The position numbers and the translations under genes are program-made. This document shows positions 1 through 7,009 of a stretch of DNA of 7,039 bases, piece after piece; position 1 is the first letter of the stretch; each line of letters opens with the position of its first letter. Origin of the DNA: Bacteroidaceae bacterium (GTDB lineage Bacteria; Bacteroidota; Bacteroidia; Bacteroidales; Bacteroidaceae); assembly GCA_021443285.1 (NCBI GenBank), contig JABUUG010000028.1:15448-22486 (forward strand). Reading direction: 5' to 3'. The notes under the pieces are model-generated. The model was given only the letters and a program-made list of their open reading frames with translations. It was not told where the DNA came from and searched no databases.

Positions 1-720
1 TCCAAGTTTCTTTATGCAAAGCGTCCAAAGGCAATAGCAGAGAAAGGATGCAACAATGCTCAAGAAAAGCAGGTTTCCCCAGGCCTGCGGCATCATAAGC
101 TGGTGCATCAGAGGTATCTGATCAGGGAAAAACGCGAATATGGGAGCTATGGTAAGCAGTCCGTAAAAAAAAATCTTCCTATTTATAAAAAGAGTAGAGT
201 AAAAGGGTATCACGAGTCGCGCCACGACAGAATATACTGCCCAACAGAGGCAGGCTGCAAAAGCCAGCATGTCTCCCAAGGGAGAAAGATTTAGTACAAA
301 CTGCCCGTTAAGAACTACCACCGCCATTCCTAAAAACGAGATAATCGCACCTGCTATCTGCTTACGTGTCAGCTTAATATGGAAAAAAACACATATCATA
401 ATGGTAGAAAACAACGGGCAGCTGCACACTATAAGCGAGGAGTTTGTCGCAGTAGTATAAAGCAGCGACATATTCTCCGCAAGAAAATAGACACTGCCGC
501 CTGTGATACCAAGTACCACAAGCAGCAGTTCATCGGTCAGACTATCACAAAACAAACGCTTTGGAGCAAAAATCGCCAACAGCAGATATGCCAGAAAGAA
601 ACGCAGGGCGAAGATTGCCGCAGGACTTATGCCGCACGCAAGCACCATCTTTGTTGAAACAAATGTGGTGCCGAAGAGTACGACAACAACGATGGCAAGT
701 ATGTGATAGTATAATTTAAT
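1..720 (-). CDS. DMT-superfamily EamA-type transporter, 3' end cut by window edge
   Basis: The reverse strand stays open for 240 codons from 720 to the window edge and encodes a very hydrophobic protein with about eight membrane segments (roughly residues 4-24, 32-53, 64-83, 90-112, 121-141, 150-171, 183-199, 216-236). Seen motifs fit Bacteroidota EamA proteins: LFGTTFVSTK in helix 1, GITGGSVYFLAEN near 71-83, SPLGDMLAF near 146-154 and NRKIFFYGLLT near 180-190. EamA proteins usually have ten helices in about 300 residues, so roughly the last 50-60 residues lie outside the window. The family exports or imports small metabolites across the inner membrane; the substrate here is unknown. The start is odd: helix 1 is preceded only by an ATT codon (718-720) just after an in-frame TAA (724-726), and the first ATG (646-648) would delete helix 1. 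The gene begins 37 bp after the DUF1015 stop, so co-transcription is likely. Family assignment is firm, start and substrate are not. Confidence 0.85.
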   Translation of the reverse strand, partial: MKLYYHILAIVVVVLFGTTFVSTKMVLACGISPAAIFALRFFLAYLLLAIFAPKRLFCDSLTDELLLVVLGITGGSVYFLAENMSLLYTTATNSSLIVCSCPLFSTIMICVFFHIKLTRKQIAGAIISFLGMAVVVLNGQFVLNLSPLGDMLAFAACLCWAVYSVVARLVIPFYSTLFINRKIFFYGLLTIAPIFAFFPDQIPLMHQLMMPQAWGNLLFLSIVASFLCYCLWTLCIKKLG

Positions 721-730
721 GATTTAATGA
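715..730. repeat. Two tandem copies of TTTAATGA over the transporter start
   Basis: The 8-bp unit TTTAATGA occurs at 715-722 and again at 723-730. It covers the only plausible upstream start codon of the EamA gene (ATT on the minus strand, 718-720) and the in-frame stop just before it. The stretch is AT-rich, so chance is possible, but a small duplication here could have moved or destroyed an original ATG. Confidence 0.6.
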
Positions 731-757
731 TTATTGATTAATCCACATTTACCTGCG

Positions 758-2032
758 CTACGAGAGTTTGTGAATGCAGAGTCCAGAACGCAGTTTTGGT
801 TCAAACCATGTAGCCTTCGGAGGCATGATTTTCCCGCTGTCTGCGATGTTCATTATCTGGCTCATTGAGACTGGATAAAGTGCGAGTGCTGCCCGCATTT
901 CTCCGGAATCCACACGGCGTTTGAGTTCCTTCAGTCCACGGAGTCCACCGACAAAGTCTATGCGTTGTGAAGAGCGGAGGTCTCCAAGTTCAAGGATGTC
1001 CTGAAGAATCAGTCGTGAAGAAATGTCAACATCAAGAACACCGATAGGGTCGGTATTGTCGTAGGTGTCGTCATGTGCCTTGAGGGAATACCAATCGCCG
1101 TCAAGATAGAGGGAGAACTCGTGGAGTTCCTGCGGTTTGTACTCTGCAGCACCTTTAAGCTCTATGTCGAAATTAACGGCGAGTTTTGCGAGGAACTGCT
1201 GGGATGTCAGTCCGTTAAGGTCTTTCAGTACGCGGTTGTAGTCAAGAATTGTGAGCTGTGAAGCCTGGAAACAAACCGCCATGAAATAGTTGTACTCCTC
1301 GTTGCCTGTGTGGTTCGGATTTTGTGCCTTCTTCTCACCTCCAATCAGACCTGCGGCAGCAGATCTGTGGTGTCCGTCAGCTATATACATTGCCGGCATC
1401 TTGTTGAACTCTGCTGTTATGGCAGCAATGTCATTGTCATCGGAGATTACCCAGAACTTGTGTCCGAAGCCATCTATAGGTGCAATAAAGTCATACTCTG
1501 GTTCAGTGGCAGCGTATTTCTTTATTATCGCATCAAGTATGGCATTGTCAGGATATGCAAAGAACACCGGCTCTATGTTGGCATCGTTCACACGGACATG
1601 CTTCATGCGGTCTTCCTCCTTGTCTCGGCGTGTAAGCTCGTGCTTCTTGATTTTGCCAGTAAGGTAGTCTTCGCAGTAGGCACCGATTACCAAACCGTAT
1701 TGGGTCTTGTCCTGTTTGCCATCGCCGAGCGGAGCATCCTTGAAGATAGTCTGTGCATAGAGATAGTAGTTCTCCTTCTCATCTTGTACAAGCCAGCAAT
1801 TGTTCTGGAACTTCTTGAACTGCCGTGCAGCTTCTTCATATACCTTTGGGTCGTATTCAGAAGTGCCGGGCTCAAAGTTTATTTCAGGCTTTATGATATG
1901 ATAAAGGCTTTTCTCATTGTCGCCAGCCTCTGCACGGGCCTCTTCGGAGTCAAGCACATCATAAGGACGCGACTCCACTTCCTCAACAAACTCTTTTGGC
2001 GGGCGTACACCTTTGAATGGTTTTACAATCAT
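758..2032 (-). CDS. DUF1015 family protein, third gene of the serine-synthesis unit
   Basis: This 424-residue protein belongs to the DUF1015 family (usual length a little over 400). Family marks visible: PYDVL at 23-27, a HELTRRDKEEDR stretch at 131-142, ADGHHR at 218-223, and a C-terminal block PPKATWFEPKLRSGL at 404-418. It looks cytosolic, with no signal peptide or membrane helix. I chose the ATG at 2032 because MIVKPFKGVRPP is the typical family N-terminus and lies 11 bp after the serA stop; an in-frame ATG at 2071 would add 13 atypical residues and overlap serA by 28 bp. The ADGHHR motif resembles the GxHR nucleotide/phosphate motif of the ParB/sulfiredoxin/SerK fold; with serC and serA directly upstream this suggests action on serine or O-phosphoserine, for example as a free serine kinase or a reverse phosphotransferase. 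That role is inference; family membership is secure. Tight spacing to serA implies co-transcription and perhaps translational coupling. Confidence 0.9.
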   Translation of the reverse strand: MIVKPFKGVRPPKEFVEEVESRPYDVLDSEEARAEAGDNEKSLYHIIKPEINFEPGTSEYDPKVYEEAARQFKKFQNNCWLVQDEKENYYLYAQTIFKDAPLGDGKQDKTQYGLVIGAYCEDYLTGKIKKHELTRRDKEEDRMKHVRVNDANIEPVFFAYPDNAILDAIIKKYAATEPEYDFIAPIDGFGHKFWVISDDNDIAAITAEFNKMPAMYIADGHHRSAAAGLIGGEKKAQNPNHTGNEEYNYFMAVCFQASQLTILDYNRVLKDLNGLTSQQFLAKLAVNFDIELKGAAEYKPQELHEFSLYLDGDWYSLKAHDDTYDNTDPIGVLDVDISSRLILQDILELGDLRSSQRIDFVGGLRGLKELKRRVDSGEMRAALALYPVSMSQIMNIADSGKIMPPKATWFEPKLRSGLCIHKLS

Positions 2033-2043
2033 TGATTTATTTA

Positions 2044-2961
2044 CTATTTGTTTACTTGGAATTTTGTGCAACCATCCTTGAAGAACGCATTTATCTGCTT
2101 TGCTGCAGCTATACCGGCGTTTGTGTTAGCCTCTGCGGTCTGTGCACCCATCTTCTTTGGTGTTGAGAAATAGCGTCCTTCGAACTGCTTAAAGTCAGCA
2201 TCTGCATCAGGCATAATGTCTGTAACATACTTGATGTCAGTGCGTTCTGCCATGAGTTTTAGGAGTTCTGGCTCGTTTATCACTTCTTTGCGTGCAGTGT
2301 TTATAACGATGCCGCCCTTCTTCATCTTGTTCACGAGTGCGTAGTTGATGCTCTGCTTTGTTTCTGGTGTTGCGGGGATGTGCAGCGACACCATGTCGCA
2401 AGTCTCGAAGAGTTCCTCCTGATTTTTTGCGGCATGAACTCCAGCCGCCTCAATAACATCTGCGGGGCAGTAAGCGTCATAAGCGCAAACCTCCATACCG
2501 AAACCTTTTGCGATGCGTGCGACATTGCGACCGACATTTCCAAAGGCGAGGATGCCGAGTTTCTTACCGAGGAGCTCTGTACCAGCCTTACCGTTATAGA
2601 AGTTGCGGACTGCGGAAACGAGCATACCGAACACGAGTTCTGCGACTGCATTTGCATTCTGTCCGGGAGTGTTCTCTGCAACAACACCGTGAGCAGTGGC
2701 AGCCTCAAGGTCGATGTTGTCGTATCCGGCACCAGCGCGAACGACAATCTTCAGCTTCTTTGCGGCGTCAAGCACCTCAGCCGTAACCTTGTCAGAGCGT
2801 ATGATGAGTGCGTCAGCATCAGCCACTGCATCGAGTAGCTGCTGTTTCTCTGTGTATTTCTCAAGAAGTGCGAGCTCATGCCCTGCGGCTTCTATTTCTT
2901 CTTTTATACCATTTACAGCAGCTGCTGCGAATGGCTTTTCTGTAGCAACAAGTACTTTCAT
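2044..2961 (-). CDS. serA: D-3-phosphoglycerate dehydrogenase, short type III (Lys variant)
   Basis: Oxidises 3-phosphoglycerate to 3-phosphohydroxypyruvate with NAD, the first step of serine synthesis in the cytosol. The 305-residue protein has the 2-hydroxyacid dehydrogenase layout: substrate domain with RAGAGYDNID at 75-84, NAD domain with AFGNVG at 139-144 (Ala replaces the first Gly of GxGxxG) and an acidic Asp162 that would favour NAD, the active-site Arg224 in NTARKEVINE, and a C-terminal return to the substrate domain. It stops without an ACT or other regulatory domain, so classical serine feedback through ACT is not expected. At the catalytic His position the motif reads TPKKMGAQT (267-275) with Lys270, the arrangement described for type IIIK enzymes in Bacteroides and Entamoeba. 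The start at 2961 fits the usual MKVLVATEKP N-terminus and an A-rich leader; an in-frame ATG at 3075 would add 38 uncharacteristic residues. It sits between serC and DUF1015. Confidence 0.95.
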   Translation of the reverse strand: MKVLVATEKPFAAAAVNGIKEEIEAAGHELALLEKYTEKQQLLDAVADADALIIRSDKVTAEVLDAAKKLKIVVRAGAGYDNIDLEAATAHGVVAENTPGQNANAVAELVFGMLVSAVRNFYNGKAGTELLGKKLGILAFGNVGRNVARIAKGFGMEVCAYDAYCPADVIEAAGVHAAKNQEELFETCDMVSLHIPATPETKQSINYALVNKMKKGGIVINTARKEVINEPELLKLMAERTDIKYVTDIMPDADADFKQFEGRYFSTPKKMGAQTAEANTNAGIAAAKQINAFFKDGCTKFQVNK

Positions 2962-2974
2962 TTTTTTTCTTTTT
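2962..2974 (-). promoter_or_regulatory. A-rich translation initiation region of serA
   Basis: On the minus strand the 13 bases before the chosen serA ATG are twelve A and one G. Bacteroidota ribosomes make little use of Shine-Dalgarno pairing and favour A-rich upstream sequence, so this tract supports the 2961 start over the longer in-frame ORF from 3075. Confidence 0.55.
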
Positions 2975-3132
2975 ATGTTAACCACATAAGTTTCCTTCCC
3001 TTCTTCCTGAGTGTTTTCACCTTCCACCCCAACTTTTGTGGCTGGTCGTTTGTTCAAGAAAACGAATTGTCCCATAGAGCAGGTCTCCTATGATTAGTTA
3101 TTGTTTATTGGTTATTATAATAATGAAAATGA
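2975..3132 (-). other. serC-serA intergenic stretch with an in-frame upstream open segment
   Basis: Between the serC stop and the serA start there are 171 bp, much more than the 11 bp between serA and DUF1015. The first part after serC (about 3090-3130) is AT-rich. From the ATG at 3073-3075 the serA frame stays open for 38 codons, and an AGGAG sequence lies 9 bases before this ATG. The encoded stretch is charged, resembles no domain I know and does not resemble known SerA N-termini. I see no TAnnTTTG promoter and no convincing terminator hairpin. It may be an mRNA leader, a short leader peptide, or simply spacer. Confidence 0.4.
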
Positions 3133-4203
3133 TTAGTGCATGCTTTCAAATTCCTTCATGCAAGCTACGAGAGCCTCAACGCCTTCCATTGTCTGTGCGT
3201 TGTAGCAGGAAGCGCGGAATCCTCCTACAGAGCGGTGTCCCTTAATTCCAACCATTCCCTTTGATGTGGCGAACTCCATGAACTCTTTCTCAAGCTCTTT
3301 GTATTCGTCGTTCATGATGAAGCATATGTTCATATATGAGCGGTCTGCTGGGTCTGCAATGGTTGCCTTGAAGAGCTTGTTGCGGTCGATTTCTGCGTAC
3401 AGCACATCTGCACGCTGCTTAGCGCGCTTAGCCATTTCTTCAACACCGCCGTTCTTCTTTATCCAGCGGAGGTTTTCGAGTGCGCAGTAGATAGGCACTA
3501 CAGGAGGAGTGTTGAACATAGAACCGCCGTCGATGTGTGTCTGATAGTTAAGCATTGTCGGTAGGTAGCGTGTAACCTTGCCGAGAGCATCGTTCTTCAC
3601 GATTACGATTGTTACGCCTGCCATAGACAGGTTCTTCTGTGCGCCGGCATAGATGCAGTCGTACTTCGCAACATCTACTGGGCGAGAGAAGATGTCTGAT
3701 GACATATCGGCAATCATGCGAACTGGTACATCGAGGTCTTCGTGCAACTCTGTTCCGTAGATGGTATTGTTAGATGTAACATGGAGGTAGTCAACATCCT
3801 CTGGGCATGTCCATCCTTTTGGAATGTAGTTGTATGTGGTGTCGGCAGATGAGGCAACTTCTACGACCTCTCCGAAAGCCTTTGCCTCTTTCATTGCCTT
3901 CTTTGCCCATACGCCTGTGTTGAGGTATGCGGCCTTTTTCTCAAGGAAGTTCATTGGAATCATGCAGAATTCGAGGGATGCGCCACCTCCGAGGAAGATT
4001 ACAGAATATCCTTCTGGTACGTTGAGGAGTTCCTTGATAAGCGCTACGGCCTCATCAACAACAGGCTGGAAATCTTTTGCACGGTGTGAAATCTCTGCGA
4101 GGGAGAGCCCGGATCCGTTAAAGTCAAGAATTTGTTTTGCAGTGTTTTCGATAACTTCACGTGGGAGCATTGATGGTCCCGCATTAAAATTGTACTTCTT
4201 CAT
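3133..4203 (-). CDS. serC: Phosphoserine aminotransferase
   Basis: PLP enzyme that transfers the amino group of glutamate to 3-phosphohydroxypyruvate, giving O-phosphoserine; the second step of the serine pathway, and homologues also act in pyridoxal phosphate synthesis. The 356-residue length is normal for a class V (fold type I) aminotransferase of the SerC family. Visible marks: N-terminal FNAGPSMLP (6-14), the GGGASLEF cofactor-phosphate region (72-79), [10 protein letters not shown] (143-152), the acidic cofactor contact in IADMSSDI (164-171, Asp166), the Schiff-base Lys190 in YAGAQKNL (185-192), and the C-terminal phosphate-binding [12 protein letters not shown] (321-332, with His323, Arg324 and Arg330). 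The start at 4203 gives the family N-terminus [10 protein letters not shown] with nothing missing. It has its own likely promoter in the 145-bp gap after mutS2 and is followed by serA, whose product feeds it substrate. Confidence 0.97.
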   Translation of the reverse strand: MKKYNFNAGPSMLPREVIENTAKQILDFNGSGLSLAEISHRAKDFQPVVDEAVALIKELLNVPEGYSVIFLGGGASLEFCMIPMNFLEKKAAYLNTGVWAKKAMKEAKAFGEVVEVASSADTTYNYIPKGWTCPEDVDYLHVTSNNTIYGTELHEDLDVPVRMIADMSSDIFSRPVDVAKYDCIYAGAQKNLSMAGVTIVIVKNDALGKVTRYLPTMLNYQTHIDGGSMFNTPPVVPIYCALENLRWIKKNGGVEEMAKRAKQRADVLYAEIDRNKLFKATIADPADRSYMNICFIMNDEYKELEKEFMEFATSKGMVGIKGHRSVGGFRASCYNAQTMEGVEALVACMKEFESMH

Positions 4204-4243
4204 GATTGTGATTTTATTTTTTGTTTGTATCTGTTTGGCATTT

Positions 4244-4303
4244 TGTCAGGAAAAACGGCGCAAATTTAACTTTTCTTCAGCATATGGGAAAACATTCCTG
4301 ACA
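4244..4303. repeat. Perfect 9-bp inverted repeat flanking the serC promoter
   Basis: TGTCAGGAA at 4244-4252 and TTCCTGACA at 4295-4303 are exact reverse complements, with centres 51 bp apart, close to five helical turns. One arm lies just upstream of the putative -33 element and the other just after the expected transcription start of serC. This placement fits an operator pair that could be bridged by a regulator. A transcript running through from mutS2 could also fold the arms together, but the 42-base loop makes that less attractive. A chance 9-bp pair in a gap of this size is expected at a level of a few per cent by my rough estimate. Confidence 0.5.
4261..4292 (-). promoter_or_regulatory. 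Putative Bacteroidota sigma-ABfr promoter of serC
   Basis: On the minus strand TAAATTTG (4268-4261) matches the Bacteroidota -7 consensus TAnnTTTG exactly. A T-rich -33 candidate, TTTT (4292-4289, consensus TTTG), lies 20 bases upstream, which is the expected spacing. Transcription would begin near 4254-4257, giving a leader of about 50 bases before the serC ATG. It would drive serC, serA, DUF1015 and probably the transporter. Confidence 0.6.
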
Positions 4304-4348
4304 TTATGCAACATTAAATTGACTTTTTATATGCAAAGGGTATAATCC

Positions 4349-6997
4349 TTATAGTTCGACTACAGTAATTCCCGTGCCGCCGAACTGCACATGCTCATCG
4401 CGGAAGTCGGTTACATTAGGCACTGTTGCGAGATATTGCCGTGTAAGTTGCCTGAGTGCGCCTGTTCCTGTGCCGTGTAGTATTCTCACCTGCTTTGCTC
4501 CGAGCAGTATTGCATCGTCAATGTAGTTGGTGAGCTTTATCATTGCCTCATCTGCGCGGCATCCGCGTAGGTCGAGCTGCTGCATGAATGAAATGTTGCG
4601 CGATTGTATTATGTCGGACTGTGTGCCGCCACCTGCGTATGCGTGTCCTTCGGCGAGCTGCTGGTAACGCGACTGCGCCTTTGTCGGTTCTGGACTGTCA
4701 GTACGGCCTGATGATGTCTGAATGGAGGTTATGGGCAGAATGGTCTTTATTCCGTTGAAGTCAACTTCTGCTTTTTTCCCTTTTATGGCGATGATGGTGC
4801 CAAGGGTGTTCATGCCCTTCATCTTCACTTGTGTGCCGGGAGAAAGAGTGGAGGTAGAGGTTGTATTATTCTTGCTCTGGCAAGCGGCAAAGCCGATTAC
4901 GGCAGTAGTGCCGAACACAGTGGCTGTAGAAGGAATAGAGGTGGAAGAGGCGTTTTCTTTACTTTCTCTGCGTTCCTTCTTCTCCTGCATACGCTTGGCG
5001 TGACGCTCGCGCCGGGCAAGGATTTGCTGTATCTTGCGTGTTATTGCCTCGTCGTTTGTATCCTCCTCTATGCTCTGCACCTCCTTGCGGAATGTGTCGA
5101 GTTCCTGTCTCAGCTTCTTCGTGTTCTCCTTCTCAGCCTGTGCCTCTTTTATTTCGCGTATGGTGTTCTCTATCCTCCTGTTTGCTTCGCGCAGCAGTTC
5201 TTCGGCTTCCTCTTTTGCTTTCTGGATGATTGCCTTACGCTGGTTCTGCACCTCTTGTGCAGAGCTTTCGAGGTTTGTGATTGTCTGCTGGAGCTGTTTC
5301 TCCTGCTGGTGTATGTTCTGCCGTTTGTTTTCCCAGTAGCGTTTGTCGCGTGCTATGTCCTGCAGGTATTTGTCGGTGTCGATGTGTTCTGTGCCGATGA
5401 GCTGTGTGACTCTTGTTATCACCTCTTCTGGCAGTCCTATTTTTCGCGCTATGTCTATTGCAAACGAGCTGCCAGGCTGACCTATGGCGAGCTGGTATAG
5501 CGGCTGCATCTTGTGGCGGTCGTAGAGCATTGCGCCGTTGGCAACGGTGTGGTGTGTTTCGGCAAACTGCTTGAGGTTCTGGTAGTGGGTGGTAATCACG
5601 CCATAGACTTCTTTCTTGCAGAACTGTTCAAGCACAGCCTCTGCTATTGCTCCGCCGATTATAGGCTCTGTGCCTGTGCCGAACTCGTCTATTAGTATTA
5701 ATGTACGCGCGTTGGCGTGGCGCATCATGTGCTTCATGTTGAGCAGATGGCTGGAGTATGTCGATAGGTCGTTCTCAATGCTCTGCTCATCGCCGATGTC
5801 GATGAATATGTTGTCAAAGAGGCAGGTGGTGCTGTTTTCGTTGACGGGTATCGGCAGACCCATTTGCAGCATGTATTGCAGCAGACCTACTGTTTTCAGG
5901 CAGACGGACTTTCCGCCGGCATTAGGTCCCGATATTATAAGGATTCTTTTTTCGGGGGTGAGGGTGATGTCGAGGGGGACGAGAGTCTGATTGTCGTGCT
6001 TCAGGGCGAGTATCGGGCTTCGTGCCTGGATTATGCCGAGGATGCTGTCGTCGCTTACCACTGGCTCTATTGCGCCGAATGTCTCTGCGAAAGAGGTCTT
6101 TGCCTGAATGAGGTCTATCTGCGCGATCATCGCAAGGGCGTAGAGCAGTCCGTCCACGAGTGGGCGCAATTCTGATGTGATGCCTTTCAGTATGTTTATA
6201 AGCTCACGGCGTTCTTCGTTCTCAAGGTCGCGTATGCGGTTGTTCGCCTCCACTACGGCTGCCGGCTCTATGAATACTGTCTTGCCTGTTGCCGACTCAT
6301 CGTGGACTATGCCCTGCACCTTCTTCTTCATGCTTGGGCTTACTGGCAGCACGAGTCTGCCGTCGCGCATTGTCGGTGCTACATCCTTCTCTATGATGCC
6401 GTCTCTTTGTGCTTCGCGCAGTATGCGGTTGAGTATGGCTGACACAGTGCCTTCCATTCGCCGCAGGTCTCTTCGTGTGTTGAGGAGCAGCACGGATGCA
6501 GTGTCCTTTATTTTCCCTTTGTTGTCGAGGATGTTGTCTATGAGTTGCTGTAGTCGCGGAAATGTATCAACATCCTCAGTTAGTTTGTGGAGACAGGGGT
6601 AGGTGTATTTTATCGCGTCAGCATCGTAGTAGTCGTCGCCCCAATCATTGTTAGCGTTGTTTTCTGTTTTCTTCAGGGTCTTTACCACTGCGGTGATGGT
6701 GGTGAGCAGTCGCCGCAGGTCGAATAGCTCTTCCTCTTCGAGGTATGTACCTTCTATTCGGATGCGGTTCAGGGGTTCTCGTATGTCGAACATGTAGTCG
6801 AGACCGAAACTGTCCTCCTCCGCTTTCAGCCTCTTGAACTCGGTCACCTGCATCAGCGCGTTCCTTACATCCTTCAGTTCGGTCATGAATACGAGACCGT
6901 CAGCAACCTCCATGCCGAGATTGCTCAGACATCTCTCCTTCAGCAGTCTGCGGATGTCCGTGAAACCTATCTTATGTTCGAACTGGTGGGTAATCAA
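4349..6997 (-). CDS. mutS2: MutS2 family ATPase with C-terminal Smr domain
   Basis: The 882-residue protein has the MutS2 layout: MutS core/lever region (about 1-310), ATPase with Walker A GPNAGGKS (357-364), LSTYSSHLLN signature region (411-420), Walker B LILIDEFGTGTEP (433-445) and H-loop TTHY (469-472), a long charged coiled coil (about 548-680), a Ser/Thr-rich linker (681-718), a small beta domain (719-760) and an Smr domain (about 805-882) with LDLRG (808-812) and HGTGTGALR (841-849). It lacks the mismatch-recognition domain of MutS1. In other bacteria MutS2 is tied to suppression of recombination and, in Bacillus, to splitting collided ribosomes; which applies here is unknown. The start is TTG at 6995-6997: it yields MITHQFEHKIGF, matching family N-termini, and no ATG or GTG lies between it and the in-frame stop upstream. 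Slightly longer than usual, apparently through the linker and an Asn/Asp-rich insert near 112-128. ATPase and LDLRG motifs are intact, so it should be functional. Confidence 0.95.
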   Translation of the reverse strand: MITHQFEHKIGFTDIRRLLKERCLSNLGMEVADGLVFMTELKDVRNALMQVTEFKRLKAEEDSFGLDYMFDIREPLNRIRIEGTYLEEEELFDLRRLLTTITAVVKTLKKTENNANNDWGDDYYDADAIKYTYPCLHKLTEDVDTFPRLQQLIDNILDNKGKIKDTASVLLLNTRRDLRRMEGTVSAILNRILREAQRDGIIEKDVAPTMRDGRLVLPVSPSMKKKVQGIVHDESATGKTVFIEPAAVVEANNRIRDLENEERRELINILKGITSELRPLVDGLLYALAMIAQIDLIQAKTSFAETFGAIEPVVSDDSILGIIQARSPILALKHDNQTLVPLDITLTPEKRILIISGPNAGGKSVCLKTVGLLQYMLQMGLPIPVNENSTTCLFDNIFIDIGDEQSIENDLSTYSSHLLNMKHMMRHANARTLILIDEFGTGTEPIIGGAIAEAVLEQFCKKEVYGVITTHYQNLKQFAETHHTVANGAMLYDRHKMQPLYQLAIGQPGSSFAIDIARKIGLPEEVITRVTQLIGTEHIDTDKYLQDIARDKRYWENKRQNIHQQEKQLQQTITNLESSAQEVQNQRKAIIQKAKEEAEELLREANRRIENTIREIKEAQAEKENTKKLRQELDTFRKEVQSIEEDTNDEAITRKIQQILARRERHAKRMQEKKERRESKENASSTSIPSTATVFGTTAVIGFAACQSKNNTTSTSTLSPGTQVKMKGMNTLGTIIAIKGKKAEVDFNGIKTILPITSIQTSSGRTDSPEPTKAQSRYQQLAEGHAYAGGGTQSDIIQSRNISFMQQLDLRGCRADEAMIKLTNYIDDAILLGAKQVRILHGTGTGALRQLTRQYLATVPNVTDFRDEHVQFGGTGITVVEL

Positions 6998-7009
6998 TGT
7001 AGGGCTGGG

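Noticed and set aside
103..706. Several short plus-strand open frames in the first 700 bases
   Set aside because: The minus strand here encodes a clear EamA membrane protein over its whole length, which explains the open frames as shadows.
1310..2035. 241-codon open frame on the plus strand
   Set aside because: Lies wholly antisense to the secure DUF1015 gene, has no recognisable domain, and its composition is that of a reverse-complement shadow.
2033..2071. Longer DUF1015 start at 2071
   Set aside because: The 13 extra residues are not family-like and would overlap serA; the MIVKPF start at 2032 fits the family N-terminus.
3066..3083. Imperfect palindrome ATAGAGCAGGTCTCCTAT as an operator or terminator
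   Set aside because: Only about six pairs with a bulge and a tiny loop, and no T-run follows on the minus strand; too weak to call.
3112..3123. Perfect 12-bp palindrome TTATTATAATAA after serC
   Set aside because: Made only of A and T in an AT-rich gap, with no loop and no T-tract pattern of a terminator; likely chance.
4844..4957. Lipobox-like IGFAAC in MutS2
   Set aside because: Lipoprotein signals must be N-terminal; this one is near residue 701-706 of a cytosolic ATPase.
4829..5500. 223-codon Leu/Cys-rich plus-strand open frame resembling a membrane protein
   Set aside because: It is the reverse complement of the MutS2 coiled coil, where Glu/Lys/Gln codons turn into Leu/Phe/Cys/Val codons; no family motif is present.
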